Shown here piece after piece: positions 34,555-42,392 of a DNA stretch of 42,392 nucleotides. The first letter of the stretch is position 1. Each line of letters begins with the position of its first letter. The DNA comes from Pseudomonadota bacterium (GTDB lineage: Bacteria > Pseudomonadota > Gammaproteobacteria > Acidiferrobacterales > Acidiferrobacteraceae): contig JAKBUS010000016.1 of assembly GCA_021841585.1 (NCBI GenBank), positions 1 through 42,392 on the forward strand. Direction: 5' to 3'. The translations under genes and the position numbers were made by a program. Under the pieces are notes generated by a model that had not been told where the DNA came from, made no database searches, and worked only from the letters and a program-made list of their open reading frames with translations.

Positions 34555-37049
34555 GCCAGGACCCCGAGGCGCGGCTTGCGCTGGTCGTGAGCGAGCTCAA
34601 GGAGTTGAGCTTCGTGGCCCATCGCGACCTCACCGCCGCGCTTCCCGCCCTAGAGGCCTGCGGGGCGCAGACGCGGGCGCGCTGGGCCGAGACCGGTCGT
34701 GACCTCTTTTTGCATGATCGTGACGGCGGCAAGGCGTTCCTGCGCGCGAGTCCGGGACTTGCGCGCGGCGTGGGGGCGGTCGATGTCTGGACGGAGCAGG
34801 CGCGGGGCTTCCTGGCGTTTCGCGGGTCCTGGAAGGCGTTGACCGCCTATCTCGCGAGCTTCCCGGAGGCGGTGCGGGTGCTGGGCCTAGACGACGCGCG
34901 CCGCTGGGGCGACGTGGGTCTCGAGTGGGCGCGCCGCCATCCCGACAGCGGCGCGGTGTTCTTCGAGACCCCGGTTGCCGATCTCGCCGCCGGGCGTGGT
35001 TTCGCCGGCGCCAGCGAGATCTTGGGCGCGCTCGCCGATCTCGCCGAGGAACGCGGCCTGCCGGGGGGGTTGGCGCTGCCGGGGGCGATCAAGGTTCGCG
35101 CGCTCTGGGGGAGCGAGGTCCTCGGGGCATGGCTCACGCGCGGGGCCGACGTCCTCAAGGCTGGACGCCTGCGCGGTGAGGCCTTTTTTCGCCTGGAGGG
35201 GCCAGACAGCGACGAGGCCCTGATGGCCATGCTCCCGGGGTTCCGCACCGCGGAGCATGAACGCTTCCTGGCGCTCGTCGCGCGCGCCGCGTTCGGCTGG
35301 ACCCCGGCACTGGCGCCCGCGGGTCTTACGGCCGGGGCCCCGGCCTTTGTCGAGACCGATGGCCGCGCGCTGTTCGTGCCGCCGGCGTTTCCGACGCGTG
35401 AGCAGGCCCTGGCCGCGCTCTTGCATCACGCCGGCCACCTGCATTTCGGGACCTATGAGCAAGGGGCCATCGAGCGGCTGTTCGCCGAGGCCGGCATGCG
35501 GCATCCGCCGCTCGATGCCGATCAGCGTGTCACCTGGCGGCCGCTGTTTGCGCTGTTCGGTGCGGACCTCCTGCGCTTTCAGGTGCTGTTCGACCTGTGC
35601 GAGGACTTCCGCGTCGACGCGCGCGTCCAGGCCCTGATGCCAAACCACGTCCCGCGGCTTCGCGATCTGGCCACCACCCGGCCCGATGGTCCGGCCGGCG
35701 CGTACTTCGATCTCGCGTGCCAGGGCCTCGAGGTGCTCGCCGGACAGGCGCGCGCCACCGGTCCCTGGGCGAGGCTTCTTGCGCCCGACGCCGATCTCGT
35801 CACCTCCTGGGTCGAGGCGCGCGCGCTGTATGAGGAGTCCGCGCTCCCCGAGCTTTACCTCGCCTGCCGTGACGCCGCCTACCTCCCCGGGCGCTCGCCG
35901 AATCACGCGCGCCCGGTCTACCCGCGCGCGATCGCGCGCGAAGATCAGCCGGGGCCTGATACCGACCCCCGTTCCTCGCCCACCAGCGACCCGGCCGCGG
36001 CGCGTCCGGCGCCGGTCAGCGCCGGTCACGACCCGGACATGGAGCTCCCGCCCGAAAATACGAGCGGTGCGGGTGGCCGGGTGGGCGTCGGCAGGCCCCA
36101 GCCGGCCACCACCAGCGCGCATCGCCGCCGGCTGCGGCCGCCGGGAGAGGGTCTGCCCTACCCGGAATGGGACTATCGCGACAAGGCCTATCGGTACGAC
36201 TGGACGCGCGTACTGGAGCGCGACCTCATGGAGCGCGATCGCGCCTGCGCGCAGGCGCTTTTGGCGCGTCATGCCGCGGTCCTACAGCGGCTCAAGCGCG
36301 CCATCCAGGCCGAGAAGCCGCGTCGCGCAGCGCCGCAACGACGCCAAAACGAGGGCGAAGAACTCGATGTCGACGCCGCCGTGGAGTACGTCGCCGACCG
36401 GCGTACCGGGGCCCGGCCGACGCCGCGCATCTATCGCCGACGCCGCCACCTGCTGCGCGACACCGGGGTGCTGCTGCTCGCGGATCTCTCGACCTCCATC
36501 ATGCAGCAGGCCGCCGACGGCGAGGGCCGGGTGGTGGACCGCATGAAGGCCGCGCTTTTGCTGTTTGCGCGCGCCCTCGAAGAGGTCGGCGACAGCTATG
36601 CCATCGCCGGGTTTGCCTCCAAGTATCGCGATGCCGTGAGCTATTACCCGATCAAGGATTTCGCGCAGCGCTTGACCCCCGACACCGAGGCCATGCTCGG
36701 CGGGCTCTCCGGGCGTCTCGCCACGCGCATGGGGGCCGCCATTCGCCACGCCTGCGTGCGCTTCGGCGGATCTCCGGCGGCGCGCCGCCTGCTGCTCATC
36801 CTCTCGGACGGCCGCCCGGCCGATTACGATGACGGCGGTGACGAGCGCTATCTCCACGAGGACACGCGCATGGCCGTGAAGGAGGCGGCCGACCAGGGCA
36901 TACACGCGTTTTGCATAACGCTCGATGCCTCCGGTTCCGCCTACCTGGAACGCATCTTCGGACGCGGCCATTTCCTGGTGATCGACCGGTTGGATGATCT
37001 GCCGCGGCGTCTGCCGCAGGTTTATCTCAGGTTGCGTGCTAGCGCGTGA
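34551..37049 (+). CDS. cbbO: CbbO-type VWA protein (Rubisco activase adaptor)
   Basis: An 832-residue protein. The N-terminal two thirds are an alpha-helical family domain, a low-complexity Pro/Arg linker lies near 460-530, and a C-terminal von Willebrand A domain begins near 640. The metal-site DLSTS is near residue 645 ([12 protein letters not shown]), with [11 protein letters not shown] and [11 protein letters not shown] later. In CbbQO, CbbO is the adaptor that binds Rubisco through the VWA domain. NorD/NirQ-linked proteins are the alternative. It is coupled to cbbQ by an ATGA overlap. Confidence 0.85.
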   Translation: MSQDPEARLALVVSELKELSFVAHRDLTAALPALEACGAQTRARWAETGRDLFLHDRDGGKAFLRASPGLARGVGAVDVWTEQARGFLAFRGSWKALTAYLASFPEAVRVLGLDDARRWGDVGLEWARRHPDSGAVFFETPVADLAAGRGFAGASEILGALADLAEERGLPGGLALPGAIKVRALWGSEVLGAWLTRGADVLKAGRLRGEAFFRLEGPDSDEALMAMLPGFRTAEHERFLALVARAAFGWTPALAPAGLTAGAPAFVETDGRALFVPPAFPTREQALAALLHHAGHLHFGTYEQGAIERLFAEAGMRHPPLDADQRVTWRPLFALFGADLLRFQVLFDLCEDFRVDARVQALMPNHVPRLRDLATTRPDGPAGAYFDLACQGLEVLAGQARATGPWARLLAPDADLVTSWVEARALYEESALPELYLACRDAAYLPGRSPNHARPVYPRAIAREDQPGPDTDPRSSPTSDPAAARPAPVSAGHDPDMELPPENTSGAGGRVGVGRPQPATTSAHRRRLRPPGEGLPYPEWDYRDKAYRYDWTRVLERDLMERDRACAQALLARHAAVLQRLKRAIQAEKPRRAAPQRRQNEGEELDVDAAVEYVADRRTGARPTPRIYRRRRHLLRDTGVLLLADLSTSIMQQAADGEGRVVDRMKAALLLFARALEEVGDSYAIAGFASKYRDAVSYYPIKDFAQRLTPDTEAMLGGLSGRLATRMGAAIRHACVRFGGSPAARRLLLILSDGRPADYDDGGDERYLHEDTRMAVKEAADQGIHAFCITLDASGSAYLERIFGRGHFLVIDRLDDLPRRLPQVYLRLRASA

Positions 37050-37071
37050 CGGTCGTCCCGCGGCCTTCGGC

Positions 37072-38223
37072 CTAGAGGGCCAGCGAGCGGCGCCGGTCGA
37101 GCAGGGAAAAGCCCTGGAGGCCGGCGTCGAGGCCGCGGCTAAAGGCGATGACCTTGAAGAGTTCCCCCATTTCGTGCGGGAGCGTTAGGCGTTTGATGGC
37201 CTGGCGCGCGCGCAGGGCCTCGCGCTCATCGGCGGGCATGTCAGCGCCGATGCCGAGCGCGAGCAGGAAGGCGCCCTGGCTCGTGTAGCCGGCGAGGTCG
37301 AGTCCGAGCGCGATGGCACCGCGCGCGGCGGCCGTGAAGTCGACATGGACGGTGATGTCCTGAAGGCCCGGCAGGATCAGGGGATCGGGGTGCGCATGTT
37401 GGCGAAAATGACACATGAGCGTCCCCTGGTGGCGTTGCGGATGATAAAACTCGGCGCGCGGGAAGCCGTAGTCGATGAGCAGGATCACGCCGCGCGCGAG
37501 ATGCTCGGAGGCCTGTTTCAAGAAGCCGTCGACACCTGGCAGGACCTCGGATTCATAGCCGTCGGCAAGCGCGAGGTCTTGAAGCGCGGCCGTCATTTCC
37601 AGGTCCGCCGGACCTTCGGCGAGGCCCAGCGCGCCGCTGTCGTCGCGTGCCACGAGCAGCGGATGGGCCTGTCCGCGGCGCATGCGAAATCTCTGGGCCG
37701 GAAGCGCGTCCAGAAGTTCATTGGCAACGATGATCACGGCCTTGTCATCCGGCCAGTCGGCGACCACCGACACCCGCTCGGCCCATTCCGGGATATCGCG
37801 GGCCACGCGTGCTTGTGCCTCCGCGCGCCTCCGCGCGCTTCGCTCGATCATCCAATAGCGGTCCGGCAGCCGGCCGTCGCGTCCCAGGGCCCTTAGGGTA
37901 TCCACCGCCAGCTGACCGTTTCCCGAGCCCACTTCCATGATGGCGCCCCCACGATCGGCGAGTATCGGCGCCCACTGGCGGGCGAGGGCCTCCGCCATGT
38001 GCGTAGACAGCAGCGGGGCGGTTACAAAATCCCCGTGCGCCCCGAAGACCTCGCGTGCGGCATAATAGCCGCATTCGCGGTCATAGAGCGCCCATCCCAT
38101 ATAATCGATGAACGAAAGCGGACCGCGCGCGAGGAGCGCGTCGAGGGCCTCTTCGTGGCGCGCGAGCGTGGCGCGCTCGGCGCTCGCGAGGGTTGCCCAA
38201 GGAGTGGCGGGGGGATGGGGCAT
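37072..38223 (-). CDS. MidA/NDUFAF7-type SAM-dependent methyltransferase
   Basis: A 383-residue methyltransferase. It has SFIDYMGWALYDRECGYYA, GDFVTAPLLSTHMAEALARQW, the SAM-binding IMEVGSGNGQLAVD, ANELLDALPAQRF and VILLIDYGFPRAEFYHP. These are the marks of the MidA / NDUFAF7 family, which in mitochondria methylates an arginine of complex I; the bacterial target is less clear. The ATG at 38223 (MPHPPATPW) is preferred over 38256. The gene diverges from the pteridine reductase. Confidence 0.88.
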   Translation of the reverse strand: MPHPPATPWATLASAERATLARHEEALDALLARGPLSFIDYMGWALYDRECGYYAAREVFGAHGDFVTAPLLSTHMAEALARQWAPILADRGGAIMEVGSGNGQLAVDTLRALGRDGRLPDRYWMIERSARRRAEAQARVARDIPEWAERVSVVADWPDDKAVIIVANELLDALPAQRFRMRRGQAHPLLVARDDSGALGLAEGPADLEMTAALQDLALADGYESEVLPGVDGFLKQASEHLARGVILLIDYGFPRAEFYHPQRHQGTLMCHFRQHAHPDPLILPGLQDITVHVDFTAAARGAIALGLDLAGYTSQGAFLLALGIGADMPADEREALRARQAIKRLTLPHEMGELFKVIAFSRGLDAGLQGFSLLDRRRSLAL

Positions 38224-38278
38224 CAATATGGAGGTCTGAGCATGATGAGGGGGCATTTTGGCACAGGAGGAGGGATCG

Positions 38279-39022
38279 ATGCAGGGGTCGTTTGAACCCG
38301 TGGTCCTGGTGACGGGCGGCGCGCGCCGTCTGGGCGCGGCGATCGTTCGCCATCTACACGCGCGCGGTCTGTCCGTGGTCGTGCACTATCGGTCGTCGGC
38401 GGACGAGGCGCGGCGCTTGAAGGCCGAGCTCGAGGCGTTGCGGCCCGGCACGGTGGCCCTGGCATCCGCCGACATCCTGGCGCCGGATGCCCCGCGAATA
38501 TTGGTCGAGGCCGCGCTCGAGCACTTCGGACGGCTCGACATGCTCGTGAACAATGCCTCAACCTTTTACGAGACGCCCCTCGATACCGCGAGCTACGCGC
38601 AATGGGACGACCTCATGGGCACCAATCTGCGCACCCCCTTCTTTCTATGTCAGGCCGCCGCGCCGCACCTCGTCGCGCACGCGGGCGCTATCGTCAACCT
38701 GATCGATGTCCATGCCCAGCGGCCGCTCAAGGATTTCCCGATCTACAGTGTCGCGAAGGCCGGCCTCGCCATGCTCACGCAGTCCCTGGCGCGGGAATTG
38801 GCCCCGCACGTGCGTGTGAACGGCGTGGCGCCGGGTGCCATCCTGTGGCCGGAGGCCGGCGCCGACGAGGCGGAGCGCGCGCGGGTACTGGCGCGGATTC
38901 CGCTGCATCGTACCGGCGCACCCGAGGATATCGCGCGCGCGGTGACGTTCTTGCTGCTCGACGCCCCTTACGTCACCGGCCAGATCCTGGCGGTCGACGG
39001 CGGCCGGTCGACGATGCTCTGA
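38279..39022 (+). CDS. Pteridine reductase (FolM-like SDR)
   Basis: A 247-residue short-chain dehydrogenase with the pteridine-reductase version of the NADPH motif, TGGARRLG (12-19). Asp143 in LIDVHAQRPL replaces the usual catalytic Ser, with Tyr156 and Lys160 in YSVAK. This pattern marks PTR1/FolM, which reduces pterins or dihydrofolate. GGAGGAGG sits 5 bases before ATG 38279. The folate gene folB lies 1 kb downstream on the other strand, which supports a pterin role. Confidence 0.9.
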   Translation: MQGSFEPVVLVTGGARRLGAAIVRHLHARGLSVVVHYRSSADEARRLKAELEALRPGTVALASADILAPDAPRILVEAALEHFGRLDMLVNNASTFYETPLDTASYAQWDDLMGTNLRTPFFLCQAAAPHLVAHAGAIVNLIDVHAQRPLKDFPIYSVAKAGLAMLTQSLARELAPHVRVNGVAPGAILWPEAGADEAERARVLARIPLHRTGAPEDIARAVTFLLLDAPYVTGQILAVDGGRSTML

Positions 39023-39030
39023 GGCGCGCC

Positions 39031-39594
39031 TCAGCCGAAGTGGTAGGCGGCGCCCAGAAGCACGGAGTTGATATCGAGGTCGTGGCCGTTGACCGCCATG
39101 GCACGGTAGATACGGTATTCGAGGCGCAGGCCGATATTGGATCCCAGGCGATAGGAGACGCCTAGGCCATAAAATCCCTGATGCAGCTCCTCGAGTATGT
39201 CGTATTGCGCTGAATGGCCCGTAACCCGATGCTCGCCGCCGCCGCTCGTGCCGATCGTTGACCAATCGACGAAACCCAAGCGCCCATAAACGCGTAGCCG
39301 GCGTCCGATTCGAGGTCCCACGGTCAGCGACACATCGACATTGTTGATTATGTTCGTGTAGGGCAGGCCTTGATCGCTGCCGGTCCAGCGCCCGAGGCGG
39401 TTATAGCCGGCCTCCAGACCTAGCCATGAGTCGATGGTGTAGCCGACGTAGAGTCCGGCGCTCGCGGAGCCGCCAAGGCCCTGGACATCGGAGGCGCCGA
39501 TATTGGCGCCGGCATAGAAGCCGGCGGCGTAAGCTGGAAGGGACCACAAGGAGCCGATCAATGCAATGATGGCCGCGCGATATGTCTTGGGCAT
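39031..39594 (-). CDS. Small outer-membrane beta-barrel protein
   Basis: A 187-residue protein with a signal peptide (MPKTYRAAIIALIGSLWSLPAYA-A). Strand-like segments are GFYAGANIGASDVQG, AGLYVGYTIDSWLGLEAGYNRLG and IGLRLEYRIYR, with a C-terminal VLLGAAYHF-G. It is like OmpA-type eight-stranded barrels but lacks a C-terminal peptidoglycan domain. I do not recognise a specific family. It converges with the pteridine reductase across 8 bases. Confidence 0.7.
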   Translation of the reverse strand: MPKTYRAAIIALIGSLWSLPAYAAGFYAGANIGASDVQGLGGSASAGLYVGYTIDSWLGLEAGYNRLGRWTGSDQGLPYTNIINNVDVSLTVGPRIGRRLRVYGRLGFVDWSTIGTSGGGEHRVTGHSAQYDILEELHQGFYGLGVSYRLGSNIGLRLEYRIYRAMAVNGHDLDINSVLLGAAYHFG

Positions 39595-40061
39595 GAGGCA
39601 ATGATCCTTGAGCAATGGGATACACGGGGACGCTCCCCAAGCGGCATCGACTACAAAGACGCGGGTGATGCGTTACGCCACACAGGCAGGGGCACGACAT
39701 CGAAGGCTACAGTGGTCGAGCCGGTGTGGCAAAAGGCAATTTAGGGGGACGCTCGCGGCCGGGCGGTTTCGCGGGACTTGCCCGGGCGCCGCGCAAGTGG
39801 CGGCTCGGGCGCGCCGGCATCCATATAGCCAATCATTATCGACGTGTTCGGGGGGTCACTGGCCTGTGCCACTAGGAGTGCCGACACCGCGCCGCCGCGG
39901 GTCTTGCGCGCACGCCATCCCATTCCTCGTGGATCCGTGCTCACGCATTCAGCGGTCTGCGCAAGGCCTCTGGGTGGCCGGTCGCGCGCCGACGCCCACG
40001 GCCGCGGGCGGCAAAGACGCGAGCGCCCCTTGAGCGGAAGGCGCGCCTGATCGCGCGTCGA
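39595..40061. other. Non-coding 467-base gap with short repeats
   Basis: There is no credible gene. GGGGACGCTC occurs twice in the same direction, at 39626-39635 and 39745-39754, and the first copy continues as the hairpin GGGG-ACGCT-CCCC. A frame between the copies reads GIDYKDAGDALRHTGRG before a stop; it could be the tail of a decayed gene. The rest (39770-40060) has scattered GC stems only. Confidence 0.5.
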
Positions 40062-40448
40062 TCAGGGCTCGGTTCGGCGCCGCTCTATCAAAAGCCCGAC
40101 CTGGCCCGCGCCGCGGATGGCGCCGCGCTTGTCGAGCCGCAGCCGCAGCCATGGGACCGGGAACTCCCGCAAGATGAGCCCCGCCACGCGCTCGGCCAAG
40201 GTCTCGACGAGGCGAAATTCGGAGGCCTCCACGAAGGCGATGACGCGTTTCGCGACGGCCTTGTAGTCGAGGGTGTCGTGGAGGTCGTCGGAGGCCGCCG
40301 CCGCGCGGATGTCGACACCCATGTCGAGATCGAACACGATCGTCTGCCGGGTCTGGCGCTCCCAGTCCCAGATCCCGATGATGCAACCCACTCTCAGATC
40401 GTGTAAATACAGCACGTCGCCATTGTCTTGGGGAACGCCGTCACGCAT
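40062..40448 (-). CDS. folB: Dihydroneopterin aldolase
   Basis: A 128-residue protein of the FolB family, which splits dihydroneopterin to 6-hydroxymethyl-dihydropterin and glycolaldehyde in folate synthesis. LYLHDLRVGCIIGIWDWER, TIVFDLDMGVD, DTLDYKAVAKRVIAFVE and FRLVETLAERVAG with the active-site Glu are present. The start is uncertain: ATG 40448 adds 11 residues and overlaps plsY, while GTG 40415 (MLYLHDLRVG) matches the family better and leaves a gap. Confidence 0.92.
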   Translation of the reverse strand: MRDGVPQDNGDVLYLHDLRVGCIIGIWDWERQTRQTIVFDLDMGVDIRAAAASDDLHDTLDYKAVAKRVIAFVEASEFRLVETLAERVAGLILREFPVPWLRLRLDKRGAIRGAGQVGLLIERRRTEP

Positions 40449-41063
40449 ATCTCGATATGGGCCTATGTTTTACCGGGGCTTGCCTATCTCCTCGGTTCGC
40501 TGTCCACGGCCATCCTGGCAAGCCGCATGCTGGGGTTGCCTGACCCGCGCCATGCAGGTTCGGGAAATCCCGGGGCGACCAATGTGTTGCGTCTCGGCGG
40601 CAAGAAGGCCGCCATTATCACCCTAATTGGCGATGTCCTCAAAGGGGTGCTGCCAGTGGTGCTGGCGCGACTTCTCGGGGTCGTGCCGTGGATCGTGGCC
40701 CTGACCGCATGGGCCGCGCTGCTAGGCCACATCTACCCGGTGTTCTTCCGGTTCCGCGGCGGCAAGGGGGTGGCCACCGCCCTCGGGGTGCTTACGGCCG
40801 TAAATCCGGTCGCCGGGGCGGGGTTACTCGGGATCTGGCTCGTTGTGGCGCTGGTATTCCGCTACTCGTCGCTGGCCGCGCTCACTGCGGCGGTGGCCGC
40901 GCCCTTCCTGATGGCCGCGACCCTGCGTCAGCATGTCGGGCTTTACTTTGCCATGACCTCGGCGATGAGCATCTTGCTGTTGTGGCGCCATCGCAGCAAC
41001 ATCCGCAATCTGCTTGCCGGGCGCGAGACCAAGATCGGCGCTAAGGCGGCGAAAGTTCGCTGA
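40428..41063 (+). CDS. plsY: Glycerol-3-phosphate acyltransferase PlsY
   Basis: A 211-residue membrane enzyme that acylates glycerol-3-phosphate from acyl-phosphate, the first step of phospholipid synthesis. The motifs [29 protein letters not shown] and [17 protein letters not shown] are all present, with five hydrophobic segments. No ATG or GTG lies in frame ahead of the first helix; the best start is TTG 40428, without a clear ribosome site. It is head-to-head with folB and its 3' end overlaps tsaD by 23 bases. This is the usual tsaD-plsY-folB neighbourhood. Confidence 0.93.
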   Translation: MGNAVTHISIWAYVLPGLAYLLGSLSTAILASRMLGLPDPRHAGSGNPGATNVLRLGGKKAAIITLIGDVLKGVLPVVLARLLGVVPWIVALTAWAALLGHIYPVFFRFRGGKGVATALGVLTAVNPVAGAGLLGIWLVVALVFRYSSLAALTAAVAAPFLMAATLRQHVGLYFAMTSAMSILLLWRHRSNIRNLLAGRETKIGAKAAKVR

Positions 41064-42051
41064 GCGGCCAGCGGGGGCGTACCCCAAAGCCGCCGTCATC
41101 GGTCTGTCCGGCGGCAAGCCGCAGGCAGCCGGCATAGGCGATCATTGCCCCGTTGTCGGTACAGAACGCCGGACGCGGGTAGTAAAGGGTGGCGCCGAGC
41201 GCGCGGACCTCGTCTGTGAGGCGCTCACGCAATTTTTGATTCGCCCCAACCCCGCCGGCAATGACGAGGCGCTCATGACCGGTCTCCAGCAGGGCCCGCC
41301 GGCACTTCACGGCCAGCGTATCGACGATCGCCTCCTGCAAGGCGCGCGCGAGGTCGCATCGCCTTTGATCGTTGAGCGGCTGCTCCCGGGCCGCGTGCAA
41401 AAGCGCGGTCTTAAGGCCGCTGAAGCTGAACTCGAGCCCCGGGCGGTCGACGAGCGGCCGCGGTAGCCTAAGTCCGATATCATGCCCGCGGGTGGCCGCG
41501 GCGCTGATGGCCGGCCCCCCGGGATAACCGAGACCGAGGACCTGGGCACTTTTGTCGAAGGCCTCGCCCGCGGCGTCATCGCGCGACTCGCCCAGGATCT
41601 CGTACCGGCCGAGCGCGCGCACGTCGGCGAGCAGGGTATGACCGCCCGAGACCAGCAGCGCGAGAAACGGAAACTCCGGGGCCTGGGCCTCCAGTCGCGG
41701 TGCCAGCAGGTGGCCCTCGAGGTGGTGGATGCCGAGCGCCGGTATGGCAAGCGCGAACGCCAGCGACCGCGCCAGGGCCGCCCCCACCAGCAGCGCCCCG
41801 GCAAGGCCCGGACCCGCGGTGTAGGCGATGGCATCGAGGTCGGCGGTCGTCACTTGCGCGTCATGCAGCAGGGTGTCGATGAGCGGCAGCAGCTTCTGGA
41901 TGTGGTCGCGGGAGGCAAGCTCGGGCACCACCCCGCCATAGATCGCGTGGCTGACCTGACTGAAGAGCGCATGGGCGCGCAGCCCGGTGTCCCGGTCATA
42001 GAGGGCCACGCCGGTGTCGTCACAGGAGGTCTCGATACCGAGCACGAGCAT
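41041..42051 (-). CDS. tsaD: tRNA threonylcarbamoyladenosine synthase subunit TsaD
   Basis: A 336-residue ASKHA-fold protein that transfers threonylcarbamoyl to A37 of ANN-reading tRNAs with TsaB and TsaE. It starts [19 protein letters not shown]. The metal ligands are His110 and His114 in IHHLEGH and the C-terminal Asp in [20 protein letters not shown] and [11 protein letters not shown] are also typical. It converges with plsY (23-base overlap) and diverges from rpsU, the usual gammaproteobacterial order. Confidence 0.97.
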   Translation of the reverse strand: MLVLGIETSCDDTGVALYDRDTGLRAHALFSQVSHAIYGGVVPELASRDHIQKLLPLIDTLLHDAQVTTADLDAIAYTAGPGLAGALLVGAALARSLAFALAIPALGIHHLEGHLLAPRLEAQAPEFPFLALLVSGGHTLLADVRALGRYEILGESRDDAAGEAFDKSAQVLGLGYPGGPAISAAATRGHDIGLRLPRPLVDRPGLEFSFSGLKTALLHAAREQPLNDQRRCDLARALQEAIVDTLAVKCRRALLETGHERLVIAGGVGANQKLRERLTDEVRALGATLYYPRPAFCTDNGAMIAYAGCLRLAAGQTDDGGFGVRPRWPLSELSPP

Positions 42052-42249
42052 GGATGGGCCCTTGGGGTTTTAGGAAACGACGAAGCTTACCGCCGGCTTG
42101 TCTCCGCCACCAGACAGGCGTTGACGGATTCGTGGCCCGACCCCCGTCGCCTCCCCCATTGTTCTCGGGAATATAATGTTGGTGAGCGCACGCCGACCTA
42201 TGCCGTTCCCGGCCCCCGCGGGCATCGATAACCAAAAACAGGGCCTTTA

Positions 42250-42278
42250 TGTACAAATCGGCCGGCGCGCGTTAGAAT
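42250..42278 (+). promoter_or_regulatory. Probable sigma-70 promoter of rpsU
   Basis: TGTACA, a 17-base spacer and TAGAAT are followed 55 bases later by the rpsU start. An isolated TATAAT at 42172-42177 has no good -35 and may be a second start. Confidence 0.5.
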
Positions 42279-42333
42279 CCGCCGTTTACCACGGGCCGCC
42301 GGCTCAACTATTCAAGCGAGGTGTATTGCGTCT

Positions 42334-42392
42334 ATGCCATCGGTGCGCGTCAAGGAGCACGAGCCTTTCGAGGTTGCGCTGCGTCGTTTTCG
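42334..42392 (+). CDS. rpsU: 30S ribosomal protein S21 (partial, N-terminus)
   Basis: The first 19 codons read MPSVRVKEHEPFEVALRRF, the S21 N-terminus, and the gene continues past the window. S21 is a small-subunit protein involved in translation start. GAGGTG lies about 11 bases upstream. It is divergent from tsaD. Confidence 0.93.
   Translation, partial: MPSVRVKEHEPFEVALRRF

Overview
The window is a GC-rich piece of a Gram-negative chromosome. I read it as a gammaproteobacterium and probably an autotroph. The evidence is the tsaD/rpsU end, the gcvT-gcvH-gcvPA/gcvPB set behind a tandem glycine riboswitch, the slt / NDUFA9-like / cca neighbourhood, many outer-membrane proteins and a cbbQ-cbbO Rubisco-activase pair. 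An Acidiferrobacter-like acidophilic lithoautotroph is my guess at genus level; it is inference, not a database result. Most genes look like ordinary vertically inherited chromosome. There is no phage, CRISPR array, rRNA, recognisable tRNA or intact insertion sequence.

The unusual part is positions 1171-13618. A near-consensus sigma-54 promoter precedes a set of secreted proteins that resemble the Pseudomonas functional-amyloid (Fap) system: a small secreted protein with three Fap-like motifs, a 744-residue FapC-like subunit with ten repeats, a C39-type cysteine peptidase (FapD-like) and a FapE-like protein. An exopolysaccharide block follows: UDP-GlcNAc 2-epimerase, YaiO-like outer-membrane barrel, polytopic membrane protein, processive family-2 glycosyltransferase and a membrane-anchored bactofilin-like beta-helix protein. 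A FapF-like outer-membrane barrel and a VpsR-like sigma-54 activator close the locus. The layout suggests one biofilm-matrix island that makes an amyloid and a polysaccharide together under one regulator. The activator gene carries an apparent one-base frameshift in its N-terminal domain.

Positions 13643-14452 hold an orphan PhnD-like binding protein. Positions 14640-19775 are the glycine-cleavage operon with its promoter and riboswitch; a thiol peroxidase gene sits between the two halves of the P-protein. Positions 19922-27969 are housekeeping and accessory genes: a PfkB kinase, a coiled-coil membrane protein, a rhodanese, a DUF255/thioredoxin-fold protein, an RlmI-type methyltransferase with a probably leaderless message, a small barrel protein and an aldehyde dehydrogenase.

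Positions 28038-33607 run slt, an NDUFA9-like reductase, an RRM protein, a lipoprotein aminopeptidase on the other strand, and cca, with tight and overlapping borders. Positions 33700-37049 encode CbbQ and CbbO. The last part has a MidA-type methyltransferase, a pteridine reductase and dihydroneopterin aldolase (pterin metabolism), an outer-membrane barrel, plsY, tsaD and the first 59 bases of rpsU.
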